A DNA stretch of 64,000 nucleotides from Zanthoxylum bungeanum (GCA_019454045.1 SKCR01035541.1:62001-126000), one strand, 5' to 3'; positions 24,690 to 35,755 are shown, counted from the first letter of the stretch. Program-made: numbers and translations. The notes: a model not told the origin generated them from the sequence alone.

Positions 24690-24713
24690 GTGGATCATTA
24701 GGTAGCTAGGATC

Positions 24714-25118
24714 ATGGGAAAAATGAAGTTCGAGTCGGATGAGGGTTCAAAACTGCCAGACTTTAGAGGACAGACTACTCGGAGGGGTTTGGGGTACAAA
24801 TCTGACGAGGAAAAGCCGAAGGTTAAAAAGAAAGGGCTGAAATTGATGGAATGCTTTGTGAAGGCTTCGGGGTATCAAGGTGAGCCCGAACCAATAGAAG
24901 TTAATGGGATCGTGGTGCCTGGATTTGAGATCTTCCAGGATATGTTGGGTGAGAAGCAGCTGACCGAAGAAGCTGTGGAGGAAGAGAATTGGGAAGAAGA
25001 ACTGATGAAATTGAAGAGCCCGACTCTCGAAGAGGATAAGAAGTCTGAGAAGAACCTGGTTGCGGAGGATGAAGTGTCTTCCGATGATGAAGACATTTAT
25101 CTTCCTGATTTATTTTAG
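24714..25118 (+). pseudogene. Ty3 protease-RT linker, acidic
   Basis: 134 codons, rich in E and K (EEAVEEENWEEELMKLKS), ending DDEDIYLPDLF. Tat polyproteins have such a linker between protease and RT. No catalytic motif is seen. Confidence 0.65.
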
Positions 25119-25187
25119 TGTACTCTCGCATTTATTAGCAATAAAGACAATCATTTTGCTTATTTTCCCGAGTCTTTTTCCTCTAAC

Positions 25188-26100
25188 TTGCATGGTTTGA
25201 GTATATTTGATATCAGCTCCACCATAACGAATGCATTTAACTTAGGCACGCCTGAGAATCCTAAGGAAATTCTGACTACAAGTGAAGTTACCGCTGAAGA
25301 GCGGGAGAAATTTGAAGAAGTATTGGTCAGATATGCCAAAGTGTTTGCTTGGTCCTATGAGGACATGCCTGGGGTAGACAGAAGCATTGCCCATCACATA
25401 ATACCAACTTATCCAAATATGAAGCCAGTGAAACAGAAACTTCGACGGATGAGACATGAGTGGGCCGAGAAGGTCAGAGAAGAGGTTAAGAAACAGATAG
25501 ATGTGGGGTTCCTGGAAGTGGTAAAGTATCCCGAATGGTTAGCAAATGTTGTGCCAGTGCCAAAGAAAGACGGGAAAGTCAGAATGTGTGTGGATTACAG
25601 AGATCTCAACCATGCTTTTCCGAAAGATGATTTTCCTCTACCTCATATTGATGTACTAGGTAATAGTGCAGCTTTATCTGCCATGTATTCTTTTGCAGAT
25701 GGGTTTTCAGGGTATAATCAGGTTCTTATGGTTGAGGAAGACAAGCACAAAACTGCCTTCGTCACAGAATGAGGTACTTATTGTTACAAGGTAATGATGT
25801 TTGGGCTCAAGAATGCAGGAACTACTTATCAACGGATGGCCACTACATTATTCCATGATTTGATGCACAAAGAGATTGAGGTGTACGTGGATGACATGAT
25901 GGTGAAATCAGAGACAAGAATTGGGCATATAGAAGCTCTGAAGAAGTTCTTTCAAAGGTTGACAAATACAACTTGCGGCTGAATCCCAAGAAATGTGTGT
26001 TTGGGGTAACGTCAGGAAAATTGCTGGGACATACAGTGGGAATGGGAGGAATAGAAGTAGATTCTGAGAAAATCAAGGCAATTACTGAGATGTCGGCACC
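25188..26100 (+). pseudogene. pol: Ty3 reverse transcriptase
   Basis: In order: VDRSIAHHIIPTYP, VVPVPKKDGKVRMCVDYRDLN, LPHIDVL, a TGA at 25770 replacing W in TEWGTYCYKV, FGLKNAGTTYQRM, the catalytic YVDDMMVKS at about 25885, and LNPKKCVFGV. One base is missing near 25962, shifting RL..KYNLRLNPKKC. Both catalytic aspartates (YVDD) remain, but the frame is broken at least twice. Confidence 0.93.
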
Positions 26101-26289
26101 GAAGACAGAGAAAGAGGTTAGAGCGTGCCTTGGGAAGATTCAGTATATCAGTCGGTTGATCGCCAAGTTGACGTCAGTATGTGAGCCTATCTTCAGACTG
26201 TTGAGAAAGGACCAACCAGTGAAATGGAATGAGCAGTGTCAGTCAGCTTTCGACAAGATCAAAGAATACTTGGTAAAGCCTCATGTTTT

Positions 26290-26752
26290 GAAACCTCCGA
26301 GATCGGGCAAGCCTTTGGTACTGTATTTGGCTATAGAATCAGAAGCACTGGGGGCAATGATGGTATAGGCAGATGAGACCGGGGTAGAGCATGTAGTCTA
26401 CTATCTTAGTAAGAAAATGCTTCCGTATGAAACCCGCTACCAAGAAGTAGAGAAGATCTGTTTGGCAGTAGTATGGGCGTCCAGAAAATTGTGGCATTAC
26501 TTCCAATCTTACAAGATCCAGGTAGTGGAAAATGAGAATCCTTTGAAATATCTGCATTCAGTGCCTTCGCTAGTGGGAAAATTAGGCAGATGGTTAGTGT
26601 TGCTGACAGAGTTTGACATTGAGTACCTCACTTCCAAAGTAATCAAGGGGCGAGCCGTAGCAGAATTTTTGGCATTACAACCCATTGAAGGGGATCAACA
26701 TAAGTTTGAATTTCCAGATGAAGAGATCCAGGCAATAGCAGTTCAGGGATGA
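26290..26752 (+). pseudogene. Ty3 RNase H (first, Ty3-type)
   Basis: KPLVLYLAIESEALGAMMV, then TAG for the usual Gln, then VYYLSKKMLPYETRYQ, WASRKLWHYFQSY and GRWLVLLTEFDIEY. This is the usual Ty3 RNase H fold, next to the RT. Confidence 0.88.
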
Positions 26753-27202
26753 AAAATGTACTTTGACGGAGCAATGAATTACAAATGAGTCGGAATTGGG
26801 ATCGTGATAGTGACCCCCGGAGGAGAGACTTTGCCTTTGGCCAAGAGGTTGACGTTCAGAGTAACTAACAACATGGCCGAGTATGAAGCATGCGTTTTTG
26901 GTTTGACTGCGTTGATAGCCTTGAAGGCTGAGAGTGTGGAAGTCTTCGGAGATTTGATGCTGGTGATCCGATAGATGCAGGGAGAATGGGAATTGAAAGA
27001 AGAACGGTTGAAACTTTACCTTTTTCACCTCATAAAGTTGGCACATGTTATCTCTGATTGTAAGTTTCAGCACTTGCCGCGAGAAGAGAATCAGATGGCG
27101 GATGCATTAGCTACACTTGCAGTAACTTGGGAAAATCCAGAGAAGTTGGTAATGAGACCGTTGGTACTGACAACAGCAAATAGACTCGTTCATGAGATAT
27201 AA
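26753..27202 (+). pseudogene. Second, archaeal-type RNase H
   Basis: KMYFDGAMN.. then TGA, then GIVIVTPGGETLPLAKRL, TNNMAEYEACVFGL, GDLMLVIR, TAG, MQGEWELKEERL and LPREENQMADALA. The D..E..D..D spacing and NNxAEYEA text match the extra RNase H that the Tat lineage acquired in addition to its own. Two in-frame stops are present. Confidence 0.85.
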
Positions 27203-27359
27203 AGAGTCCTGAAAGTGGAGATCGACGATGGTAAACCTTGGTATCACGACATTCAAAGGTATTTGGAACACGATGAACTCCCGGAAGAAGCAGGTAGAAA
27301 AGACAGATTAGCCATTCAGAAATTAGCTTCCCAATATGTGATTTTGAAAGGGGAATTGT

Positions 27360-28483
27360 AAAAGAGGCAAGCAAACGGTATTCAGTTGAAATGTTTGAGA
27401 AAAGAAGAGGCTCAACAGGTAATGGAAGAAGTACAAGCCGGGGTATGTGGTCCGCACATGAACGGGTTAAATCTGTCCCGCAAGATAGTGAGACAAGGTT
27501 TTTACTGGTCAAGCTTGGAGATCGACTGCACGAAGATGGTAAAGCACTGTCATGATTGTCAAGCACACGGTAATTTGAATCATTTACCGCACACAGAGTT
27601 GCACGAGTTGTCAGAGCCGTGGCCTTTCTCAGCATGAGGAATTGATATGATTGGAGAGATTCGACCGAATGCATCGAATGTGCATCGCTTCATAGTAGTG
27701 GCAGTAGATTATTTCTCAAAATGGGTGGAAGCCGAGTTATTCCGCAATGTTACAACAAAGCAGATGGCAAAATTTATAGCTCGGAATCTCATTTGTCGGT
27801 ATGGCATGCCGCACCATGTGGTTACAGATAACAGAGTTCAGTTTCAGGGAGAGACAAAAAAAATGTTGCAGAAATACAAGATAGGCCATCATAAGTCATC
27901 ACCGTACAGGCCGCAGGCAAATGGGGCAGTTGAGGCAGCCAACAAGACAATAAAGACAATTTTGGCCAAGATGACAGAGAACTGCAGGGATTGGGCTGAC
28001 AAACTACCGTATGCTTTATGGGGGTACAGAACTTCAGTAAGAACAACGACATGAGCCACACCTTACTCTTTGGTCTACGGGATGGAAGCAGTACTGCCAG
28101 TGGAGATTGAGATACAGTCAATGAGGGTGTTAGCAGAAACAGAGTTACCTGAGCAAGAGTGGGCCACACAGAGGTTTGAACAGTTAGCACTACTAGATGA
28201 AAAGAGGATGAAGTCATTGCATCACATGCAGATATATCAGAAGAGGTTGGCTCGGGCATTCAACAAGAAGGTGTGCCCTACTAAGATTAAAAATGGTGAT
28301 TTGGTACTTAAGCAGTCAATGTCGTCGATGACAGATCTGAGAGGAAAGTTCAGACCTAACTGGGAAGTACCTTACATAGTGCAGAAAGTAATGGGAAATG
28401 GGGCAGTGAAACTGTCAGACTTGGAAGGTAACGAGTTCACTGAGCCGATCAACGTGGATAGATTGAAGCAATATTTTACCTGA
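27360..28483 (+). pseudogene. int: Ty3 integrase
   Basis: The zinc-binding HHCC part (GPHMNGLNL..CHDCQ) ends at 27640 with TGA for W in PFSAWGIDMIG. The catalytic core follows (DYFSKWVEAE, VTDNRVQFQG with G to R, NGAVEAANKTIK), then TGA at 28052 for Gly before ATPYSLVYGMEA. The C-terminal part has LVLKQ and FRPNWEVPYIV and stops at 28483 after LKQYFT. D, D and E are all still readable. Three frames' worth of breaks rule out one protein. Confidence 0.92.
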
Positions 28484-28659
28484 GAAAGAGAAGACTTGGC
28501 AGAAAGCCTAACCCGGCGGGATAAGGAAACTCGTGCATGCATGCATACACGTGACACATTTTGGCATTCGTTTTGTGTTTGTTTTGTATTCACAGGTTTT
28601 GAAGAAGAAAAGAGAAGGCGGTGAAGACAAGCCGATTAGAAGCATCAACATACCAACAA

Positions 28660-29110
28660 CAGTTTTGGGATGCGTCCCAGGGGGCGAGGCCCACATCAAT
28701 ACTAGCAGCAGGCTTGGGGATGCGTCCCGGGGTTGAGGCCCACGTCAACACATATACCAGTTGCAGTTATTGGGGTGCGTCCCAGGATCGAGGTCCACTG
28801 CATCATCAGTTTCGGGATACATCCCGGGGTCGAGGCCCACCTTTTGTCAGCGGTATTGGGATGCGTCCCAAGGTCGAGGCCCTTGTTGTCGGTTGCAGCT
28901 ATTGGGATGCATCCCAGGATCGAGGTCCACTGCATCATCAGTTTCGGGATGCGTCTCTGGGTCGAGGCCCACCTTTGTCAGCGGTATTGGGATGCGTCAC
29001 AGGGTCGAGGCCCCCATTGTCGGTTGCAGCTATGGGGATACGTCCCAGGGTCGAGGCCCCATTGTCGGTTGCAGCTATGGGGATGCGTCCCAAGATTAAG
29101 GTCCACTGCA
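28660..29110 (+). repeat. Ten-copy GGGATGCGTCCC repeat before the 3' LTR
   Basis: Ten degenerate copies of GGGATGCGTCCCAGGGTCGA plus GGCCC, spaced about 45-55 bp, with alternating spacers (GTTGCAGCTAT, CATCATCAGTTTC, TTGTCAGCGGTAT). The GGGA..TCCC core is self-complementary. All three forward frames are open here, again an effect of the repeat. Confidence 0.9.
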
Positions 29111-29229
29111 TCACCAACTCATTTCGAGACAGCAGGCAAGTCAGGAAGCAGCTGGCGAGCCGGGTAAGTGAAAATGCATTGCATAACTTTGATATGATTG
29201 TCACTGTTACACATTACACAAGTCCCATC

Positions 29230-29243
29230 AAAGTGGGGGCGAC
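29230..29243 (+). other. Polypurine tract of the Ty3 element
   Basis: AAAGTGGGGGCGAC abuts the 3' LTR start TGTAGGCACTG. Confidence 0.82.
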
Positions 29244-32200
29244 TGTAGGCACTGTATTTTTCCATATAAGTCCCTATGATGAGTCTCATTTGGAGACACT
29301 ACCTTTTAAGTCACGGAAGTCACTGGAAACGGACATCGGAAGGGAAAATTCAGAATAAGCATGTCATCAGATTCATTTCACAAGTTCATTATTTTCGTTC
29401 GTGCTGCGTTCGTGACCACGTTCGAACGTCAAGCAGATGGCGGGCGTTCGTGTAGCGTTCGAATCGGCGTTCGAACGGTGTCGGTATTTCTGGTTTTGCT
29501 GCTATCCTCACACCCAAGCCCAATTAGCCTAACAAAGCCCATAAAACACATCCAAATTAATAAAAACACATATTTAACACATGGAGAATTAAATAAAATC
29601 TAAAAATCATATACCATATTAAAATAAATATCAAATAAAATAATGCCTAATTAAAATCAATCAAGAATATTATATACTAAACTAAACAAATTGTATGCCT
29701 AATTAAAACAAATTAAATCTATTAACTTCCTAATTAACCAAATTTTGTCCCCCAATCAATCTTTGATTTTCCTTACATAACACCAAATCATATCCTCCTT
29801 TAATACACCAAATCTTTTCCTTGTCAAGCAAGGATTCACCCATCCCTTTTGTCTATAAAAGAGACCCAAAACCAAGACACTCCCCCCTCTCTCATTCACG
29901 CCCAATATAAAAAAAAAAAACAAGAAGCAACTTTCTTCTCCTCTCTCTAGCATTCATGCCTAACCCTAAGCAAGAAACAACCCCTACATCCACTGAAACA
30001 GTAGCCCCAGACAGCCCTCAATACCACCGAAACAACAACCCCATATAATCCTCCTACAATACCGAAAATCATAGCCCCATACAGCCCTAAACTACCGAAA
30101 ATCACAGCCCCTAAATCCCCAAAACAGTAACTAAAAAACTGCACTTAAAGCCTTTAAAAAACATCCAAAACAGTAGCCTAAAAACATCAAAAATAGCGAT
30201 CGAAATATAGCAGCAATACAGCAGTAATACAACAGTAAAACAAAGCAAAATAACAGTGAAACGGAGGGAAAAAGCAGCTCGAACAGCGAAGCAGCAAAGG
30301 GAAACGTTGAACCGGTGAACCAGAGGAGTTGCGGAGCATCCACCCTTCCGACGACCGTGTACGGTACTTCTGAAAGTCGACATAAAAGGTTAGACCTGAT
30401 GGCACTTTTTGTATTCATTTTTATTCATCTTTTAATTGTGTTAGTCATTTATTTCGTATGAGAGTCGTTTATGGATGCATGTTGTGATTTTGAATAAAAT
30501 GGAAAATGTGTCGCCTCTTGTGGTATATAGGATGGAAACTCAGACATAAATTCTGTAGCCGAATCTGAATGGACGGTAGTGCGATCTGTACCTGGGATAC
30601 AACTCCACGTTCCACTTAAGCAAACGGCGCATATTTTGTTTTATGTTGTTTTGATTCATTTATTATCCGCTATTTAAATTCTGCATGTTATTTGTTTGAG
30701 TAATGATGGGGTAAAGCGCATGGGCTTAGTAAGTGCGATTAAAGGTCCTCTATTTCGAGGGGTTAAAATCCTTTACCACGATGCTTTGCCGCCCCAGATG
30801 ATGTATATTCGGTTGAATGTGAGATGTGTTCAATCGGGTATATGAAGTCTGATATTGTTGCCTTTATTTCTTATATGCATTGTGTTATTAGTGCATGGGC
30901 TTAGTAAGTCGGATTAAAGGTCCTCTATTTCGAGGGGTTAAAATCATTTACCATGATGCTTTGCCGTGCCGGATGATGTATACTCAGTTGAATGTGAGAT
31001 GTGTTCAATCGGGTATACGAAGTCCGATATTGTTGTCTTTATTTCTTATATGCATTGTGTTATTAGCGCATGGACTTAGTAAGTCAAATTAAAGGTCCTC
31101 TATTTCAAGGGGTTAAAATCCTTCACCACGATGCTTTACCGCGCCGGGCGAGGTACACATGATTGGATGAGAATGAGTTCAATCGGACATGTGAGGTCTT
31201 ACATTGTGGATTTGTTTGTCCATGTATGTGTTGCATGCATCAGGTCTGGTTCCGTTCGAACGCGTTCTCGAACGCTATACGAACGCGAACCTTCTGTTTA
31301 CCGTTCGAATGCGTTTTACAAACGCTACACGAACGCGCACATATTTTCTTTGTTTTATCATGCATCAGGTCTGGTCCCGTTCGAACACGTCATCAAACGT
31401 TACACGAACATGAACCTTCTGTTTACCGTTCGAATGCGTTTTACAAACGCTACACGAACGCGCACATATTTTCTTTGTTTTATAATGTATCAGGTCTGAT
31501 CCCGTTTGAACGCGTTCTCAAACGCTACACGAATGCGAACCTTTTGTTTACCTTTCGAACGCATTTACGAACGTTACATGAACGCACACACACTAAACTG
31601 AGTCATTTTCATCATATTTTATGCATAATTACCCATATTAGTTATCCCTTTGTATTACGAACTTGATTGCTTCTCTTTACTACGCATGATTGTGCAATTG
31701 CCATTTATCTGCATTCCCCACATGTATGAGTACAATATGTTTATTAAGTTGTATGCTTGCTGTATGTTAATTTACCTTTATGCATACAAATTCGGACATA
31801 GATTATATGCAAATAGGTTGTATGCAAATTGGGACATAGATTAAATGCAAATAGGTTGTATGCAAATTCGGACATAGATTATATGCAAATAGGTTGTATG
31901 TAAATTGGGACATAAATTAAATGCAAATAAGTTGTATGCAAATCCGGACATAGGTTATATGCAAACTTAGACATGAGCCTTGTATTTATGCATGTGAAAT
32001 TATGAGTAAATTATCCTTGTAAATAAATGTTGCTTAGGCTTGGTTTTATTATTGCACAAATCATTTTATTACAAGTGGCATAAGTAAGGGACCATTCCGA
32101 ACCCAACGGTTTGAGGTCTTCCCTTGCGAGGGGTGAGTGTAGTCTTAAACTATTTTCTCGGTTCACACCGGGTGGCGACTCCATTATTCTCCGGTTTAGT

Positions 32201-32279
32201 CCCATGCGGGCTACTCCGTACTCCCAACCGGGCCGCGAGCCCGGAACAACATGCGTCGCCCAGTTTATGTGTTCCCACA
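29244..32279 (+). repeat. 3' LTR of the Ty3 element
   Basis: TATAAAA at 29854-29860. It has three copies of the 178 bp unit (from about 30715, 30890 and 31068) against two in the 5' LTR. Its GTTCGAACG array is shorter (31253-31600, three pairs). Confidence 0.93.
31253..31600 (+). repeat. GTTCGAACG-based tandem array in the 3' LTR
   Basis: Three 50+76 bp pairs with more decayed GTTCGAACG heads (GTTCGAACA, GTTTGAACG, TTTCGAACG). It corresponds to 20172-20690. Confidence 0.9.
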
Positions 32280-33102
32280 AAGGGCTTGCCCATTGCAGTA
32301 AAGTCTGTAGCGAGTCTGTTGAGCCTAAAAACAAGAGTTGAACAATGGCAATGTGTCTTAGATAGTGAGATGTGGCAGCTAGAAGATATACAAAAGGGTG
32401 TTTTCCCCCTTTACAATTGAACTATTATGATCTGCCCTCTAATTTGAAAAAAATGTTTTTCATATTGTGCCATCTTTCCGAAAGACCGTAAGATGGAGAT
32501 GGATAATCTGATAAAGTTGTGGATGGCTCAAGGTTACCTTAAAATGGAAGGATGAGAATATATGAAGTTGGTTGGTGAAGATTATTTTGAAAAGCTTGCA
32601 ATGCGTTCTTTCTTTCAAGATTTTGAGAAAGATGTTGACGATGGTAGCATAAGAAGTTGTAAGATGCATGATATGGTGCATGATTTTGCTCAATTTCTTT
32701 CCAAAAATGAGTGTTTTACAATAGAAGTTGATGGGTCTGCTGTGTCTCAATTGAATTTTGCTTCTAAAAATGCTCGTCATTCCATGATAATATTTAAAAC
32801 AGTGAGCTCATTTAATATATCTATCTATGAGAAAAGCAAATTGCGTAGTTTTGTGGTTGATGTGTATGAATAAAGTTTGACTAGTGATGATCTTTCGAAA
32901 TTGTTTGTTAAGTTGACACGTTTAAGGGCAATGAAATTGGGTAATTATTATCATATTTCTGATTCAATTAAACAAATTCCAAGTGGGATAGGAAAATTAA
33001 AACATTTGAGGTACCTCAGCTTTAAAAAGTTTGTAAACATCGAGGAATTGCCAGATGCGTTGTGTGATTTATACAATCTACAGACCTTAGATGTTTCTCA
33101 TA
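32280..33102 (+). pseudogene. NB-LRR part 2: GLPLA to first LRRs
   Basis: It resumes with KGLPIAVKSVASLLSLK. It then loses one C in the C-run near 32404 and gains one A in the A-run near 32450, so the stretch QLNYYDLPSNLKK lies in another frame. CFSYCAIFPKD, LIKLWMAQGYL, TGA (32553), CKMHDMVHDFAQFL (MHD motif), TAA (32871) and LRRs IPSGIGKLKHLRYLSF follow. It ends in LQTLDVS at the solo LTR. Confidence 0.9.
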
Positions 33103-34439
33103 ATCGGTTGTAATGGATTTTGATGACGTCAACGAGAAATAAGACTTCGACGCGCAAACACGAAGTAATACAAAAAATGTCGAAGCATATGGGGTGAAGA
33201 GCGAGAATGTGCGGCAAATTGAAGAATATATTGCGAAGTCTTAGCTTAGGATTTAAATTGTAATGTGAATTGTAATATTCAAGTGCCTAAGCTCATAGGG
33301 ATCATGCACATTCACTTAGATGCATTAGGATCATGACAAAATGCTTTAAAACCTTCATTACTGTGCATTTTGGTCTGTGGCCGGCATACCGTCCCTTACC
33401 GGTATGCATATCGGTGTCATGCTCTGTTTCGCATGCTCACTGAAACCGGAAAGACCTAAACTGGTCTCTATACCGGTGACCATACCAGTCAGGCTCTTCT
33501 TTGTGCACACACTGGAACCGGCAAGCCATAAACCGGTATCCATACCGGTTACCATACCGGTCAGGATCTTCTTTGTGCACACACTGGAACCGGCACGGAC
33601 CATACCGGTCCTCATACCGATTTCCATACCGGCCTAACGGTTACTTGTGCAACGGTAATATAGCCGTTAGACATACCGGTCTCCATACCGGTTTCCATAC
33701 CGGCCGCACTGTAAGTTGGGGAATGCTTTGCATTTTATTATAAATAGGACCCCAACTCATTTGCATTTGGTTAGAGACTTAGAAAACCTTCATACACATT
33801 CTACCAAGGTAAATATAAGAGTGTCTTAAACCTTCATATACTTAAACACTCATACAAGCTCACACACACTACACCTTCATACATTTAGTAGTGAGCTTAG
33901 AACACTTGGGTTTGCTACTCACACAATCTTATTATTATTTGTGAGTGCCCAATTGTGTTTTTAAATCTTCTTTATCAAAACACTTGCGGTTTGTGAAATC
34001 CCATAGTTTGGGTAAATTGTAAAGGTTGTGAGTGCGCCTACGAATAAAACTCAAAAGTGTAAGAGGTTTGGAGTGTGCCTTTGCGGAAAACTCTTGGTTG
34101 CGGGTGAACCACGGAAACTCGATTTTAGTGGAAATATTCAAGCGAGGCTTGAGGGAATGGACGTAGGCACGGTTGGCCGAACCACTATAAATTGCGGTGT
34201 CGTATTTCTCTTTACCTTAACTTTTACTTATTTGCAAGTTTATTTACATTTATATAATTGAATAGAAAACTTGCATATAGGTTATTATTTGCAATAGAGA
34301 AAATTAACCTAAAAGCATATTTGGTTATAAGAGCTTAAAATCGGCAAAGATTTTATAATTCCGCATTTGTAGCGATAACCCAATTCACCCCCTATTGGGT
34401 ATATAGATTGTTTGTCGATATTGCTTGTAGGAAATTTCA
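33103..34439 (+). mobile_element. Solo LTR of the same copia-type family in the LRR region
   Basis: The right end GGAAATTTCA and the body (CATACCGGT words 33373-33700, ATTATAAATAGG TATA region near 33738, GGAATGGACGTAGGC..GAACCACTATAAAT near 34155) match the 14.5-16.3 kb LTR. TCATA occurs on both sides (33098-33102 and 34440-34444). If that is the duplication, the first dozen LTR bases are missing. An alternative start at TGTAATGG (33109) gives no duplication. The left edge is uncertain by about 20 bp. Confidence 0.78.
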
Positions 34440-35336
34440 TCATATTGCTACCATCTTCAAAGACTACCCCAAAACATAGGGAAGTTGATCAATCTAAGAC
34501 ATTTAATAAACAAATTCACTCTTGAATTAAGCTACATGGCGAAAGGAATTGAGAGATTAACTTGTCTTCGAACATTGAATGACTTTGATCTAAATGATGG
34601 TGATTTTGGTGGCAAAGCGTGTAGTGTACCCTGGAATGTTTGAAAAATTTGAATTCCCTGGAAGGGGTCTTTTTCATTAAGTGGTTTGGGATACGTGGCC
34701 GATGTTGGTGAAGCTGAAAGAGCATATCTCAAGAGTAAGAAAAACCTCATTCATTTGATATTACAGTTCAATCCGACATGGTTCGGGGAAAATATCGATG
34801 GCGTAGCACATGTTCTTGAAGCTTTACAGCCACCTTCAAATTTAGTGAAATTAGAGATAATTCACTACAAAGCCACGATTCTGTCACACAGTTGGATTTT
34901 GTCTTTGGTAAAGCTGAGGGAATTAAAATTAGATGGTATATTTCTCTGTAGCACTTTGGCTGGGTTTGGGAAATTGCCATCCCTTGAATCATTCAGTTTG
35001 AATTTTATGTATGGATTGGAAAGAGTGGGAATTGAATTTTTGGGAATAGATCACAGTAATGTGGGCAGTGGTAGATCATCATCTTCATCTGTTGTTGCTT
35101 TTCCGAAATTAAAACGCCTCGAGTTTCAGAATTTGAGTAACTGGGAAGAGTGGGATTACGGGATTATAAGTGAAGATATTAAAATCATGCCACTTTTGGA
35201 ACATTTGTGTATTTGTAACTGTCCCAAATTAAAGACACTGTCAGACCATCTTCTTCAAAGAGGGGTTATATTTCTAGACCGTGATTGCACTGATTCCAAG
35301 TGGCGTGTTAACTGGTCCATGAAGAGATATAATTAA
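34440..35336 (+). pseudogene. NB-LRR part 3: C-terminal LRRs
   Basis: CYHLQRLPQNIGKLINLRHL starts the piece. The frame holds to a TGA near 34642, shifts around CLKNLNSLEG, and is open from 34686 to 35336. That stretch has irregular LRRs (LVKLEIIHYKA, LRELKLDGIFL, FPKLKRLEFQNLSNWEEW, LLEHLCICNCPKLKTLSDHLLQ). The last 25 codons differ from the usual RGA C-terminus and look frameshifted. Confidence 0.88.
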
Positions 35337-35755
35337 GACACCAACGGGTGAGGTAATTTCTTCCCATTTTCACATTTTATTTTGATTAGTTACTTTAATT
35401 TTTATATACAATCAGCTATTCTTTGCCTTCATGTTTATAAGCTAAATGTATGTTAAAGATATCAGACAGAGGATATCTTTACTTGGAAGAACTGCGTTAT
35501 GCGGCTGGATGTGGAATGCATTCTCACAGATTTTCCGGACAAGTTTGTGTTAATTCTTGGATTCTGTATAGCGGTTGCAAAATTTCATGGAGTTGTCACT
35601 GCTTTACCCACTAATACTATTTCACTGTGTTGAGTATTTAACTACCACACTTCTACTACATATTTTTAACGAAGCAAGAATTTCTCTGTTTCTGATTCTC
35701 TTGATAATTTCAGGATCTGAATCTAAAGGCAATTTGGATTTCCAGATGAGGATGT
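35337..35755. other. 3' flank of the NB-LRR pseudogene
   Basis: AT-rich, no coding frame seen. It probably contains former 3' UTR. It is cut by the copia element at 35756 and resumes at 45783. Confidence 0.5.

Larger units (their letters stand above)
18330..32279 (+). mobile_element. Complete Tat/Ogre-like Ty3 (gypsy) LTR retrotransposon, 13.95 kb
   Basis: LTRs of 3042 and 3036 bp with TGTAGGC..CCCACA ends, a perfect AAGGG duplication, a tRNA-Arg primer site, gag-protease-RT-RNaseH-second RNaseH-integrase in order, and long non-coding tandem repeats in both untranslated regions. This layout, the primer and the extra RNase H are typical of the Tat lineage. Every coding domain carries stops, mostly readable as TGG to TGA, CAG to TAG/TAA or GGA to TGA. 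The copy is therefore not autonomous, although its LTRs and cis sites look whole. It destroys the resistance gene's NB-ARC domain. Confidence 0.95.
17210..35336 (+). pseudogene. CC-NB-ARC-LRR (RGA-type) disease-resistance gene, interrupted and decayed
   Basis: Three pieces (17210-18329, 32280-33102 and 34440-35336) read in order as one CNL immune receptor. Such cytosolic ATPase switches detect pathogen effectors. Motifs in order are an Rx-type coiled coil, P-loop GMGGIGKTT, kinase-2 LVLDDVW (the W marks the CC class), ILLTTR, GLPIA (split by the Ty3 element), MHDMVHDFAQFL and LRRs. Lesions: TAG at 17243-17245; a one-base loss near 18134 between GLEG and SRILLTTR; the 13.95 kb insertion at 18330; a lost C near 32404 and an extra A near 32450 that restore frame; TGA at 32553; TAA at 32871; a solo LTR at about 33103; and more frameshifts near 34650 and at the C-terminus. 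The copy is dead as a full receptor. Confidence 0.92.

Noticed and set aside
28621..29358. 245-codon open frame after the integrase
   Set aside because: It covers the ten-copy GGGATGCGTCCC repeat and runs into the LTR; other frames are open too.
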